Below, in pieces: positions 26,578 to 35,705 of a stretch of 64,000 nucleotides of DNA. Under the pieces are notes generated by a model. The model made no database searches, was not told the DNA's origin, and worked only from the letters and a program-made list of their open reading frames with translations. Numbering within the stretch: position 1 is the stretch's first letter; every line of letters begins with the position of its first letter. The DNA is from Gordonia asplenii (GTDB lineage: Bacteria; Actinomycetota; Actinomycetes; Mycobacteriales; Mycobacteriaceae): NCBI RefSeq assembly GCF_012933505.1, contig NZ_JABBNB010000017.1, positions 60,815 to 124,814 of the forward strand, read 5' to 3'. The translations under genes were made by a program, and so were the position numbers.

Positions 26578-28251
26578 TCACCCGGGAGGCTCGATTCCCA
26601 GCGCCTTCAACCGCACGTAAAGCGTGCTGCGGCTGATTCCCAACAGCTTCGCGGCGTGCGCCTTGTTTCCCCGGCACTCGCCAAGCGCGTCGACGATCCC
26701 CTGCCGTTCCATTCGCTCGAGCACGGTCAACGACGCCGACCGGCTACTGGTGCGGTAGCGAGCCGGCAGGTCGGACACCTCCAGCAGTCGCGATCCACGT
26801 GAACTCGCGCTGTCGACCGCCGCTGCGATCACCCGATCGAGTTCGGTGAGATTCGCCGGCCACTCGTGCGCCGCAAGGGCGTCCACCACGCCGGCACCCA
26901 ACTTCGCCTTGTCGGCGTGCCGGGTGAGGAAGTGTTGAGCGAGCGTCGCGATGCGATGCGGCTGGTTGCGCAACGGCGTCGTCGCGATCTGCTCGTCGCA
27001 CATCGCCACCACCGAAGCGACGGCCGGCCGCAACTCGGCCACCGGCGGACCGGTGAGCACCACCGGCACGCGACGTTCGGTGATCACCCGCCTGAGCAGG
27101 GCGATGTCGTTGTCTCCCAACAGTTCCGCACCGTCTACGACGAGCACCCCGTCCGACGCCGCCGCCGTCGACACCGCTGCGGCCACCTGGATTTCGCCAC
27201 CCGCGGCGATCCGGCCGGATACGTCGATGCGGTACGCGGCCGCATCTCCGACGGCATCGGACGCCTGCGCCGAGCGTCCCGACCCCGGTTCGCCGAGCAC
27301 CGCCAGCGACCGCGCGCTGCCCGCTGCGACGACCTGAAAGTCGTTGCTGGGGAACAGCTCTGCGGAAAGTCCGGCACCACGTGGGATCGGGTCGCGCTTC
27401 GCCGCCGCGGGTGCGACGACGAATACCGCCGCCGCGTGAGCGCCGTTGATCCGCTCCCCCGAGATCGACACGATCAGCCCCGACGACAACATCATCATCA
27501 TCGACGCCGGAATCAAACCGCTCGGATCACTCGTAATCGCCCGCAGGGCACCGATATCCGCCGAGTCGAGCAGATTCGACGCCGTGGTGTTGGTGAGCAG
27601 CAGATCGTCGCCGATCGCGACCACAGCGACTCCGCGTCGATGCGCGACAGCATGAAAAGCGTTGAGTACCAACCGATGCGACGACTGCGCGGCGTCGAGC
27701 AGCCGTGCTTGGATGTCGGCGACCAGCCGGTTGACCATCGGCGCGAACAACGGGTGAGTCTGCTCGCTGACCGCCGTCATGCACAGGATTCCCTCGAGCC
27801 GATGGGTTGTCGGGTGCACGATCGGCCGCCCGAAACAGCTGAGATGCTTATAGATCTCCAGGTAGTGCTCGGTACCGTTGACGGTCAACGACGACCTGGT
27901 CTCGACCGGCGTTCCCAGCGCCGTCGTGCCGATGACGTCCTCCCCCATCATCGATCCGCGCACCGCGCCGATGGTCGCCAGATTGCGCTCGACCTGCACT
28001 CCGCCATAGCTCAGCGTGATGATCCGCGAATCGTTGTCGGTGAGGATGAGCGCGGTGTCGGAATCGGCGAGTTCAGTGGCGGCGACGTCGAATACCGGTC
28101 GCGCCGCTCGCAGCAATGCCTCCCGATTGCCGAGGTCCTCGTCGACGGTGAAGTCGGGCATCTGGTCGGGGGCCAGCCCAGACACAACCGACCTGCGCCA
28201 CGAGACGTCGATCTCGGGACGCAGGGGCGGTTGCGCTGCACTGTCGATCAC
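26578..28251 (-). CDS. AcoR-like Fis-family regulator (GAF + degenerate AAA + HTH)
   Basis: A 557-residue protein. The N-terminal part with SWRRSVVSGL and a GAF-like sensor region (about 60-190), a reduced AAA-like domain with LGEPGSGRS, and a C-terminal Fis-type HTH (GNKAHAAKLLGISRSTLYVRL). The GAFTGA loop that contacts sigma-54 is missing, as expected in actinobacteria, which lack that sigma factor. MimR, PrmR and AcoR-like regulators of monooxygenase operons have this shape. Start at the GTG at 28251 is the only initiation codon near the family-typical beginning and is moderately supported. The monooxygenase gene ends 44 bases upstream on the same strand, so the pair may form one operon. 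Confidence 0.8.
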   Translation of the reverse strand: MIDSAAQPPLRPEIDVSWRRSVVSGLAPDQMPDFTVDEDLGNREALLRAARPVFDVAATELADSDTALILTDNDSRIITLSYGGVQVERNLATIGAVRGSMMGEDVIGTTALGTPVETRSSLTVNGTEHYLEIYKHLSCFGRPIVHPTTHRLEGILCMTAVSEQTHPLFAPMVNRLVADIQARLLDAAQSSHRLVLNAFHAVAHRRGVAVVAIGDDLLLTNTTASNLLDSADIGALRAITSDPSGLIPASMMMMLSSGLIVSISGERINGAHAAAVFVVAPAAAKRDPIPRGAGLSAELFPSNDFQVVAAGSARSLAVLGEPGSGRSAQASDAVGDAAAYRIDVSGRIAAGGEIQVAAAVSTAAASDGVLVVDGAELLGDNDIALLRRVITERRVPVVLTGPPVAELRPAVASVVAMCDEQIATTPLRNQPHRIATLAQHFLTRHADKAKLGAGVVDALAAHEWPANLTELDRVIAAAVDSASSRGSRLLEVSDLPARYRTSSRSASLTVLERMERQGIVDALGECRGNKAHAAKLLGISRSTLYVRLKALGIEPPG

Positions 28252-28295
28252 ACGAGAGTACGCGTGACCTCGATCGACTCCTACCCGATCAAGTC

Positions 28296-29654
28296 CTAAA
28301 CGCCGACCTTCTCGGCGGAGCTGAACGTACCCGCCGGCTCGAAACGCCCCAGGACGTCGTCGGCCGGTTCGCCCGCGACCGCGCCGATGAAGCCGAGGAC
28401 GTCGTCGCGGCTCTCCAACGTCAGCAGCGGGTTGGGATCCGACAGCAGTCCGAACAGCGCCGAGGCGACGTCGGCGTTGACCGCGGCAGCCGGGAACGAC
28501 AGTTCCAGGTGCGTCGCGTAGTCCGGGTCGCCGAGGTACAGACGTGTCACCTCGACGGCCGCGCGGCCGCGCAACTCCCAGTACTTCTCGAACTGTTCGG
28601 TGAGCCACTCCGCGGTAAAAGGTTGCCCCGCATGCTCTTTCGCGGCCTTGACGAGTTCAGACGCCTGAATGAGAGCCCCCTGGGCACCCTGTCCGGCGAC
28701 CGGGTCGACGGAGATGACGGTGTCGCCCAGTCCGGCGACCACGTGTCCGCCCCGGGTGGTGGCGACGGGCTTGCGGACGGTCGGCGTCACCGCGCCCTTC
28801 AGCCAGGAGAACGGATCTGCCTCGATGTTCTGCAGCGCCTCGACGGCCGGAGCGTCCTCCGGGAAGAACTCGGTGAAGATCTCGAGGAGGGCCGCCCGGG
28901 CGGACGCCGCGTCGTCGACCGCGTCGAACTTCGACGCCCAGGCCCCGTCGGGCTTGGCGAACACGATGAACGACCACGTCGGGCCGACGTCCTTGTGCAG
29001 AAACGGCCCGAGGTAGATCTCACCGTTTTGCGCGTCCAGATTGAAGATGGCGTTCTGCGCACCGTCGCGGTTGCGGTAGGCGAAGGCGTCGCCGGTGTGG
29101 TCGACGCCCTGCAGCGTGACCTGCAGCAGTCGGCGCTGCGGCTCGTCGTAGTGGGTGCGTTCGGTGTCGACGTCGAACAGCGAGGCCAGCCCGCCCTTGC
29201 CGGTGGCGACGAACGTGGCGTCGTGACCCGCGGCGATGCCGTCGAGCGCCTCGACGTCGACGGTGGTGACCTCGAACTTCCCACCGCGGTCGAGGAAGCG
29301 GCCGATGCGGTCGTCGGCGCGCAGTCGGACGTCGACCGACTGCGAGACGTAGTTGTAGTCGGGGTTGAACTCGAGGACGCGGGCCCGCTCATCGCCTTCG
29401 CCGGAGTACAGGCGCGTGCTGATGCCGGTCGTGTTGCCGACCGAATAGAGGTCTTCGATGATGTCGGCGTCGAAGTCGCGGGACCGCCCGAAGAGCACGG
29501 CCACGCCGGTCGGCGGGACCTCGTCGCGCAGGGCCGCGCGGGGCTTGTCGCTGTAGAGCGTGACGTCGAATCCGGCGTCGCGCAGGCCGAGTGCGGCGGT
29601 GGCTCCGGCGATGCCGGCGCCGACGATCGCGATCGATTGGGGGGTCTGGGACAT
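28296..29654 (-). CDS. Styrene/indole monooxygenase-like FAD oxygenase (StyA-like)
   Basis: A 452-residue single-component-fold flavoprotein. N-terminal FAD site IVGAGIAGATAALGL, second FAD motif LGDTVISVDPVAGQGAQGA, and central sequence close to the StyA family. StyA epoxidises styrene with FADH2 supplied by a separate reductase, StyB. No StyB gene is visible here, so the reductase must come from elsewhere or the enzyme differs. The ATG at 29654 has GAAGGA at good spacing. It is followed by the AcoR-like regulator and, after a repeat tract, an aldehyde dehydrogenase, which could oxidise the arylacetaldehyde formed from an epoxide. Confidence 0.78.
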   Translation of the reverse strand: MSQTPQSIAIVGAGIAGATAALGLRDAGFDVTLYSDKPRAALRDEVPPTGVAVLFGRSRDFDADIIEDLYSVGNTTGISTRLYSGEGDERARVLEFNPDYNYVSQSVDVRLRADDRIGRFLDRGGKFEVTTVDVEALDGIAAGHDATFVATGKGGLASLFDVDTERTHYDEPQRRLLQVTLQGVDHTGDAFAYRNRDGAQNAIFNLDAQNGEIYLGPFLHKDVGPTWSFIVFAKPDGAWASKFDAVDDAASARAALLEIFTEFFPEDAPAVEALQNIEADPFSWLKGAVTPTVRKPVATTRGGHVVAGLGDTVISVDPVAGQGAQGALIQASELVKAAKEHAGQPFTAEWLTEQFEKYWELRGRAAVEVTRLYLGDPDYATHLELSFPAAAVNADVASALFGLLSDPNPLLTLESRDDVLGFIGAVAGEPADDVLGRFEPAGTFSSAEKVGV

Positions 29655-29869
29655 GAATGATCCTTCGCAGTGGTGGACAGTCGGGGCGTTGCGATGTGCT
29701 GCCCGAGAGACTGCCCGGACATGTCGTCGGCGAGAAGAGTTACGAGCAGCGCGAACGAATCGCCGTGAACGAAACCCCGCCCGGTCCGGCGAACGGTCAA
29801 TCGTCGCGCTCGCCATATTCTTCGCAGGGCGTACTAATCGGCTGAAAGCGTCAAAGTACGCTGCAGGGC

Positions 29870-31963
29870 GTGAGTTCCTCCGCACCGGTCACGTCGTCCG
29901 AGTACCGACTCGACCTCGACGGTCTGCGGGGCATCGCGATCGCGTTGGTCGCGATCTTTCACGTGTGGTTCGGCCGGGTGTCCGGCGGTGTGGACGTGTT
30001 CCTGACGCTGTCGGGCTACTTCTTCGTCGCGTCGCTGCTCAAACATGTGCTGGCGACGCAGACCCCGGCGGCGTCGTGGAGTCTGGCGATCAATCCCGGC
30101 CCACGGTTGTGGCGACTCGCGCGCCGGCTGCTGCCCGCATTGCTGCTGGTGTTGGTGGTCATCGTCGGGCTGATCGTCGTCGTGATGCCCACGACCCGGT
30201 GGGGTTCGCTGGCGTCGGAGGTCATCGCCAGTGCGCTGTACTACCAGAACTACGAGTTGGCGTTCGCGTCGCAGGAGTATTCGGCGGCGGGATCGGCGAA
30301 CAGTCCGATGCAGCATCTGTGGTCGATGTCGACGCAAGGTCAGTTCTTCGTCGCGACGCTGATCTGCGGGTTGGCGCTCGGCGGAATGCTGAAGCTGCTC
30401 TCGACAAGGTTCGCAGTATTCCGCAACCCGACGGTCGTGCGCGGCATCGTCGGCGGGGCGCTGACGGTCGTGGCGGTGGCGTCGTTCGTGTGGGCCGACT
30501 ACCGGCACGCGGTGAATCAGCCGTTCAACTATTACGACACCCTCGCCCGGTTGTGGGAACCGCTTGCCGGCGGCCTGCTCGCGGTGTGGATGCCACATGT
30601 GGCGCTACCGCGGTGGCTGCGGAATGCGCTCGGGGTGGTCGCACTCGCCCTCATCACGTGTTCGGGCTGGTTCATTGCGGGGGTACTGCAGTACCCGGGC
30701 GCACTCGCGCTGGTGCCCGTCGGATCGACTCTGCTCCTCATCTGGATCGGGTCGTCGGGAGCCGGGTCCGACGAGCCGCGACCGTTCGACGTCGACGCGC
30801 TGCTCGCTCATCCGTCGATCGTGTGGCTGGGGTCGGTCGCCTACGCGTTGTACCTCATTCACTGGCCGTTGCTCATCTTCTATCTGACTTGGCGCTATCA
30901 GGACGAGACGTCGTTCGTCGAGGGCACCGCCATTCTAGCGATCTCACTGCTCTTGGCCTGGGCCACAACGACATTCGTCGAGATTCCGTTGCGTGCCGGG
31001 CGGTCGTCGTTCTCCCGCGCCTACCGGGTGACGCTCGTCGTCGTGCTGGCCGCGGCGACCGCCGTCGCCGCCACCACCGTCGCTGTCTGGAAGTACAACT
31101 CGGCGCGCGCCACCGTGAACACGGCTGATCTGGATCCACGACTGTTCCCCGGCGCACGCGCACTGCTGTACGACGCCCCGGTGCCGCATCTGGCCCCGCA
31201 GCCCAGCCCCGACGTCGCTGAGAAGGACTGGCCGATCACCACCCGCGATTCGGCGATCAGCGGATGGCGCGACGAATCGATCAAGGTCGGCGTCTACGGC
31301 GACACGGCGGCCCAGCGCACCATCGCACTGGTCGGCGGCTCGCACGCCGAGCAATGGATCACCGCGCTCGACGCCGTCGGGAAGCAACGCGGCTTCCGCG
31401 TGACGACGTATCTGAAGGTCGGCTGCGCGCTCACCACCAGCCACGTGTTCATCTGGTTCGGCGAGAAGTATTACCAGTGCAATGCGTGGTCGAAGCGGGT
31501 GATGGACCGCCTCGCCGTCGACCGACCCGACGTCGTGTTCACCAACAGCACCCGCCCGGTCGAGGATCAGGGTCGGGGCGACTTCGTCCCGCAGGACTAC
31601 CTCGACATCTTCGGCGAGTTCCGCGACCGCGGACAGCGCGTGGTCGCGATCCGCGACAATCCGTGGTCGACCGGTCGACGCAAGCCGCCGGAATGCCTCG
31701 CACAAGGACGTAAGCCGCAGGTGTGCGGCGTACCACGCGATCAGGCGATGGCCGCCGTCGACCCATCGAAGGCGATCGCCGCGGCCTTTCCCAACATGTC
31801 TTTTCTCGACTACACCGACGGGATGTGCTCACCGACGTACTGCTCGGCCATCGTCGGCAACATACTGCTGTGGCACGACTACCACCACCTCACCGCGACG
31901 TTCGTCCGATCGCTGACTCCGACGATCGACCGGGACCTGCGACGAATCCTCGCGTGGTGGTAG
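29870..31963 (+). CDS. OafA/YrhL-type membrane acyltransferase with SGNH domain
   Basis: A 697-residue protein. The N-terminal half is an acyltransferase-3 membrane domain with about ten helices, beginning YRLDLDGLRGIAIALVAIFH and SGGVDVFLTLSGYFF. After a last helix near residue 390, the C-terminal half is an extracytoplasmic SGNH-type domain with VGGSHAEQW and HDYHHLT. This two-part design O-acetylates surface polysaccharide or peptidoglycan. The start is a GTG with only a weak ribosome site; no better start lies before the conserved YRLDLDGLRG. It is divergent from the StyA-like gene and followed by another acyltransferase. Confidence 0.88.
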   Translation: MSSSAPVTSSEYRLDLDGLRGIAIALVAIFHVWFGRVSGGVDVFLTLSGYFFVASLLKHVLATQTPAASWSLAINPGPRLWRLARRLLPALLLVLVVIVGLIVVVMPTTRWGSLASEVIASALYYQNYELAFASQEYSAAGSANSPMQHLWSMSTQGQFFVATLICGLALGGMLKLLSTRFAVFRNPTVVRGIVGGALTVVAVASFVWADYRHAVNQPFNYYDTLARLWEPLAGGLLAVWMPHVALPRWLRNALGVVALALITCSGWFIAGVLQYPGALALVPVGSTLLLIWIGSSGAGSDEPRPFDVDALLAHPSIVWLGSVAYALYLIHWPLLIFYLTWRYQDETSFVEGTAILAISLLLAWATTTFVEIPLRAGRSSFSRAYRVTLVVVLAAATAVAATTVAVWKYNSARATVNTADLDPRLFPGARALLYDAPVPHLAPQPSPDVAEKDWPITTRDSAISGWRDESIKVGVYGDTAAQRTIALVGGSHAEQWITALDAVGKQRGFRVTTYLKVGCALTTSHVFIWFGEKYYQCNAWSKRVMDRLAVDRPDVVFTNSTRPVEDQGRGDFVPQDYLDIFGEFRDRGQRVVAIRDNPWSTGRRKPPECLAQGRKPQVCGVPRDQAMAAVDPSKAIAAAFPNMSFLDYTDGMCSPTYCSAIVGNILLWHDYHHLTATFVRSLTPTIDRDLRRILAWW

Positions 31964-32114
31964 GCGCCGCCCTGCGACATTTAGTGGGACATCCCACAGA
32001 AATGCCATGCACAGGCACCTGCCAGACAGGACTGATAGCGTGGCAAAGTGTTACGCGGGTCTGACCTGCCGTGCAGGCACCCACCGCCGACTTGGAAGTG
32101 ATTACCCAGAAGTT

Positions 32115-33425
32115 ATGACGTTAGTTGCGCCCGATCACACCTCGCCGCAACCCGACGACGCTGCGTCCGTGAAGCCGAGCCCGACGACAGCTGTGCGCAC
32201 GGGTGCCCGCAAGGCCTACCTTCATCACCTCGATCTGATCCGCGCGACGACGTTCTCGCTGGTCATCTTCGTCCATTGCCTGACTCAGACCACCAATGAG
32301 GAACTGAGCGTCGGTATCAACGCGACGTCGTTGCTGCTGCACTTCACCCGCAACACGTTCTTCGCCCTCACCGGCTTTGTACTGATGTACCAGAATTACG
32401 AGAAGCGGGACTTCAGCACGCTCGACTTCTGGCGCCGGCGCATCAAACTCGTCATCTTCCCGTACGTGATCTGGTCGACGGTGTACTTCGTGGTGACCGT
32501 GATGTGGGCGCAGGGCCGCATCGCCGACCTGCCCTTCAGCCTGCGCGAATACGTATGGAATCTGTCCTGGGGCCTGGCCGGCTTCCAGATGTACTTCTTG
32601 TTCGTGATGCTGCAGGTGTACTTGCTGTTCCCGGCGCTGCTGTGGGTGATTCGCAAGACAACCGGACATCACGGGGCGGTCCTCGCGATCAGCGCGGCAC
32701 TGCAGGTGGTCCTGGTGTCCGCCTTCACGCACTGGCAGCCGACCGGCGCGCTGGGCACCGTGTGGTGGCACAACTACGCGACCTTCCTGCCCTACCAGTT
32801 CTTCGTCGTCTACGGGGCGATCGCCGCGGTGCATCGCGAGCGCATCGGCGAGTGGCTGCGCGGACGGGGATGGATCCTCGCGTCGGCACTGCTGATCACC
32901 GCGTCGCTGGCACTGGCCACCTACCTCATCCGGGTCTTCGTCGACGACCAGAAACCGCTGGAGGCGTCGAGCGCCTTCCAGCCGACGCTGATTCCGTTCC
33001 TCGTCGTCGCAATCGCCTGCCTGTATGCGGTGGCGCTGCACTGGAACAACCGATGGCGCGGGGGCACACCTCGGTTCGCCAAGGCGGTGTCGTGGGCGTC
33101 GAACCGTTCGTTCGGCGTGTTCCTCGCGCACGTCCTGGTGCTGTTCCTCATCCTGCGACCGGTCGCGGCGTCGGGCGGACCGTGGATGCTGGCCCATGTC
33201 CCGCAGCCGTTCGCGACCTTCGCCACCTACGCGCTGACCCTCGTCGGGTCACTGATCGTCGTCGAAGTGCTGCGCCGACTGCCCGGATCGATCTATCTGA
33301 CCGGCCGTCCGCGGATGCCACTGCCGTCGCTGCGAGCGCTGTTGCGCCGCACATCGGCGCCCGCCGCGGACGTCACCGCCGACCAGAGTGCACGCGGATT
33401 GGCCAGCACCAGCTCGCGCCCATGA
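32115..33425 (+). CDS. Membrane acyltransferase-3 family protein
   Basis: A 436-residue protein with about ten hydrophobic helices and the family opening HHLDLIRATTFSLVIFVHC. There is no SGNH domain. The ATG at 32115 is chosen because the earlier in-frame extension reads as non-conserved sequence across the intergenic gap; upstream purines are only AGAAG. It probably acylates a surface glycan or lipid. Its 3' end overlaps the convergent DUF218 gene by 133 bases, unusually long for convergent bacterial genes. Confidence 0.82.
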   Translation: MTLVAPDHTSPQPDDAASVKPSPTTAVRTGARKAYLHHLDLIRATTFSLVIFVHCLTQTTNEELSVGINATSLLLHFTRNTFFALTGFVLMYQNYEKRDFSTLDFWRRRIKLVIFPYVIWSTVYFVVTVMWAQGRIADLPFSLREYVWNLSWGLAGFQMYFLFVMLQVYLLFPALLWVIRKTTGHHGAVLAISAALQVVLVSAFTHWQPTGALGTVWWHNYATFLPYQFFVVYGAIAAVHRERIGEWLRGRGWILASALLITASLALATYLIRVFVDDQKPLEASSAFQPTLIPFLVVAIACLYAVALHWNNRWRGGTPRFAKAVSWASNRSFGVFLAHVLVLFLILRPVAASGGPWMLAHVPQPFATFATYALTLVGSLIVVEVLRRLPGSIYLTGRPRMPLPSLRALLRRTSAPAADVTADQSARGLASTSSRP

Positions 33426-33964
33426 TTGCGTACGACTGTCCATACCGGGCAGTCGCAACGCGCGACGACACCGGTCGCGTCGACGCCCATCGCACGGCAT
33501 AGCGCGATCGCTCGATCGAGGTGGAAGTCCTGGGTGACGACCAGCACCGTGTCGGCGCCGAAGACCTCCCGCGCCCGCCGGCAGCTGGCCACGGTGTCGA
33601 AGCCGGCCGGGTCGTCGAGCATCGCCGAGGGCGGCAGTCCCCGCTCCAGCAAGTACCCGCGCATCACTGCGGGCTCGTTGCCCGCTGCCGCAGAGCCGTT
33701 GCCGGACAAGATGATTCGACGCAGAGCTCCGCGTCTCCAGAGGTCGACGGTAGTGTCCAGCCGACCGCGCACATAGTCGCCGGGCACACCGTCGGAGACG
33801 AGGGAACCCAATACCAGAGCCGTCCGCGGCGCGGCGGTGAGCCGATCGGCGTGCACGACGCGGCCGCTCGCGGCGACACCGACCCAGGTGAGCGCCACGG
33901 TGATGACGAGTTCGACGCCGATGAACACCGCCATCGTCGGGCGGATCAGCAGCGGCGACGACAT
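33293..33964 (-). CDS. YdcF/SanA-like DUF218 protein
   Basis: A 223-residue protein with one N-terminal hydrophobic helix (about 9-30) and a DUF218 domain: ALVLGSLVSDG, RLDTTVDLWRRG, RIILSGNG and VVTQDFHLDRAIALCRAMG. The family is associated with cell-envelope integrity in enterobacteria (SanA), but its biochemistry is not settled. Start at the ATG at 33964, directly before the membrane helix. It overlaps the convergent acyltransferase gene at the 3' ends. Confidence 0.82.
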   Translation of the reverse strand: MSSPLLIRPTMAVFIGVELVITVALTWVGVAASGRVVHADRLTAAPRTALVLGSLVSDGVPGDYVRGRLDTTVDLWRRGALRRIILSGNGSAAAGNEPAVMRGYLLERGLPPSAMLDDPAGFDTVASCRRAREVFGADTVLVVTQDFHLDRAIALCRAMGVDATGVVARCDCPVWTVVRNHGRELVLANPRALWSAVTSAAGADVRRNSARSDGSGIRGRPVR

Positions 33965-34079
33965 GGGGCGGACGGTACCCGCGCCGGTGCCGATCTCGCC
34001 GAGTTGCACCCTGTGTCACACCCCCGACGTAGGGTTAGATCCTCGCACAGCTCCGCAGCACCCTGGGAGGGCCCAGTTC

Positions 34080-35465
34080 ATGCAGTACATGCCTATCACC
34101 GCATCGATGTTCCTCATCGGCGAGACCCGCGAACAGCCGATGCATGTCGGCGGTCTGCAGTTGTTCATCCCTCGTGAGGGCCAGACCGCGGGCGAGCTGG
34201 CCGACGACATGATGGATGCGTTCGCGCTCGCCACCGATATCCAGTCGGACTTCCGCAAACGGCCGACGAAACCCTTCAGCCTGTTGGGCTCGGTGTCGTG
34301 GTCGTACGACGACGAGATCGACTTCGACTACCACGTCCGGCGCATCGCCCTACCCAAACCCGGCCGCGTCCGCGAACTGCTGCACTACGTCTCGCTCAAC
34401 CATTCGACGCTGCTCGACCGCAACAAGCCGATGTGGGAGGCTCACCTGATCGAGGGGCTCGCCGACGGTCGGCTCGCGCTGTACACCAAGATCCACCACT
34501 CCGTCGTCGACGGCGTGACGGCGCTGCGCATCCTCGGGCGGACCCTGTCGGCGGATCCTGAGGATCGCAATGGAAAGGCGTTCTGGGACGCCGCACTCAA
34601 GAAGAAACGTCCACCGAAGCCCAAATCCGGTGTGGCACAGCAGATCACGGGTGCGATCAGCGGCGTCGCCGACGTCGCCAACCAGGTCGTCGGGATGGCA
34701 CCGGCCAGCGCGCGCATCGCGTTGCGCGCGGTCACCGACCCCAACTACCTCTCCCCAACCCACGGCGCACCCAAGACGATCCTCGACGTCCCGATCGGCA
34801 GCGCCCGGCGCTTCGCCGCCCAGCAGTGGGAGACCGCCCGCCTGCAGGCCGTCGCCAAGGCGCTCGACATCACACTGAACGACGTCGTGCTCGCGATGTG
34901 CGGTGGCGCACTGCGCAACTATCTGATCGAGCAGGACGCGCTGCCCGACGCCCCGCTGCTCGCGGCGGTGCCGGTGTCGATGCACACCGGCGACGGCAAG
35001 GACGGCAATGCAGTGTCGGCGATCCTCGCCAATCTCGCGACCGACCAACCGGATCCGACCAAACGCCTCGCGCAGCTCACGGCGTCGACCAAGGCGAGCA
35101 AAGAGGTCATCCGCGGACTCAGCCCACTGCAAGCGCTGGCGCTGGGCGCGGCGAACGCGAGCTCGATGGCGTTCATGACCATTCCCGGCGTCGTCGAGTT
35201 CGCGCCGTCGCAGTTCAACATCATCATCTCCAACGTGCCCGGTCCCCAGCACGACCTCTACTGGAACGGCGCCCAGCTCGACGGCCTGTACCCGGTGTCG
35301 ATCCCCAGTTCCGGGTGTGCGCTCAACATCACCATCACCTCCGCCGCCAAGTACATGGGCTTCGGTCTGATCGGAGCTCGCGCCGAGGTACCGAGCCTGC
35401 AGCGGCTGCTCACGCACCTCGACACCGCACTCGGTGAACTGGAGAAAGTCGCGGAGATCACATAG
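34080..35465 (+). CDS. WS/DGAT wax ester synthase / diacylglycerol acyltransferase
   Basis: A 461-residue acyltransferase of the family that makes wax esters and triacylglycerol storage lipids in mycolic-acid bacteria. The catalytic HHxxxDG motif is at His139-His140 to Asp144-Gly145 (HHSVVDG). Other family blocks are LNHSTLLDRNKPMWEAHLIEG-like sequence near 105 and the C-terminal NIIISNVPGPQHDLYW. The ATG at 34080 matches the family start (MQYMPITASMFL) and follows GGGAGGG. Several paralogues are usual in a genome, so the specific substrate is unknown. Confidence 0.92.
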   Translation: MQYMPITASMFLIGETREQPMHVGGLQLFIPREGQTAGELADDMMDAFALATDIQSDFRKRPTKPFSLLGSVSWSYDDEIDFDYHVRRIALPKPGRVRELLHYVSLNHSTLLDRNKPMWEAHLIEGLADGRLALYTKIHHSVVDGVTALRILGRTLSADPEDRNGKAFWDAALKKKRPPKPKSGVAQQITGAISGVADVANQVVGMAPASARIALRAVTDPNYLSPTHGAPKTILDVPIGSARRFAAQQWETARLQAVAKALDITLNDVVLAMCGGALRNYLIEQDALPDAPLLAAVPVSMHTGDGKDGNAVSAILANLATDQPDPTKRLAQLTASTKASKEVIRGLSPLQALALGAANASSMAFMTIPGVVEFAPSQFNIIISNVPGPQHDLYWNGAQLDGLYPVSIPSSGCALNITITSAAKYMGFGLIGARAEVPSLQRLLTHLDTALGELEKVAEIT

Positions 35466-35487
35466 CGGCAGCATTGCCGCCAACAAG

Positions 35488-35501
35488 TTACCCGCGGGTA
35501 A
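35488..35501. promoter_or_regulatory. Perfect 14-bp palindrome upstream of the iron-sulfur reductase gene
   Basis: TTACCCGCGGGTAA is a perfect palindrome 205 bases before the GTG at 35706, in the only sizeable gap of this part of the window. A small hairpin GCGGCA-GCAT-TGCCGC (35465-35480) directly after the WS/DGAT stop may be a weak terminator, so the palindrome would fall at the start of the next promoter region. It looks like a dimeric repressor site; no regulator is assigned. Confidence 0.45.
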
Positions 35502-35705
35502 GGTGACCTATGTAACGCATCGCCTGTTCACGGGTGAAGTTAGGTCAACCTTGGCAGCGCCGAACTCGCGCTAGGCCTTACGGTTACCTGTGACGACGTT
35601 GCGTCGTAGCAACGTGGCGTCGAGGATTCGACGACCGATCCGACCAGCTCGCGGACGGTCGACCTCGACACCTCAGGACCGAACAGAAAGGCCGGGTAGA
35701 CCGAA

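Noticed and set aside
31984..31997. Inverted repeat GTGGGACATCCCAC between the two acyltransferase genes
   Set aside because: A 6-bp stem with a 2-base centre is too short for a terminator and no partner site was found. It may be chance.
35545..35562. A possible IdeR/DtxR-like iron box (TTAGGTCAACCTTGG) before the iron-sulfur gene
   Set aside because: Only the two central half-site cores fit; too many mismatches to the 19-base consensus to call it.
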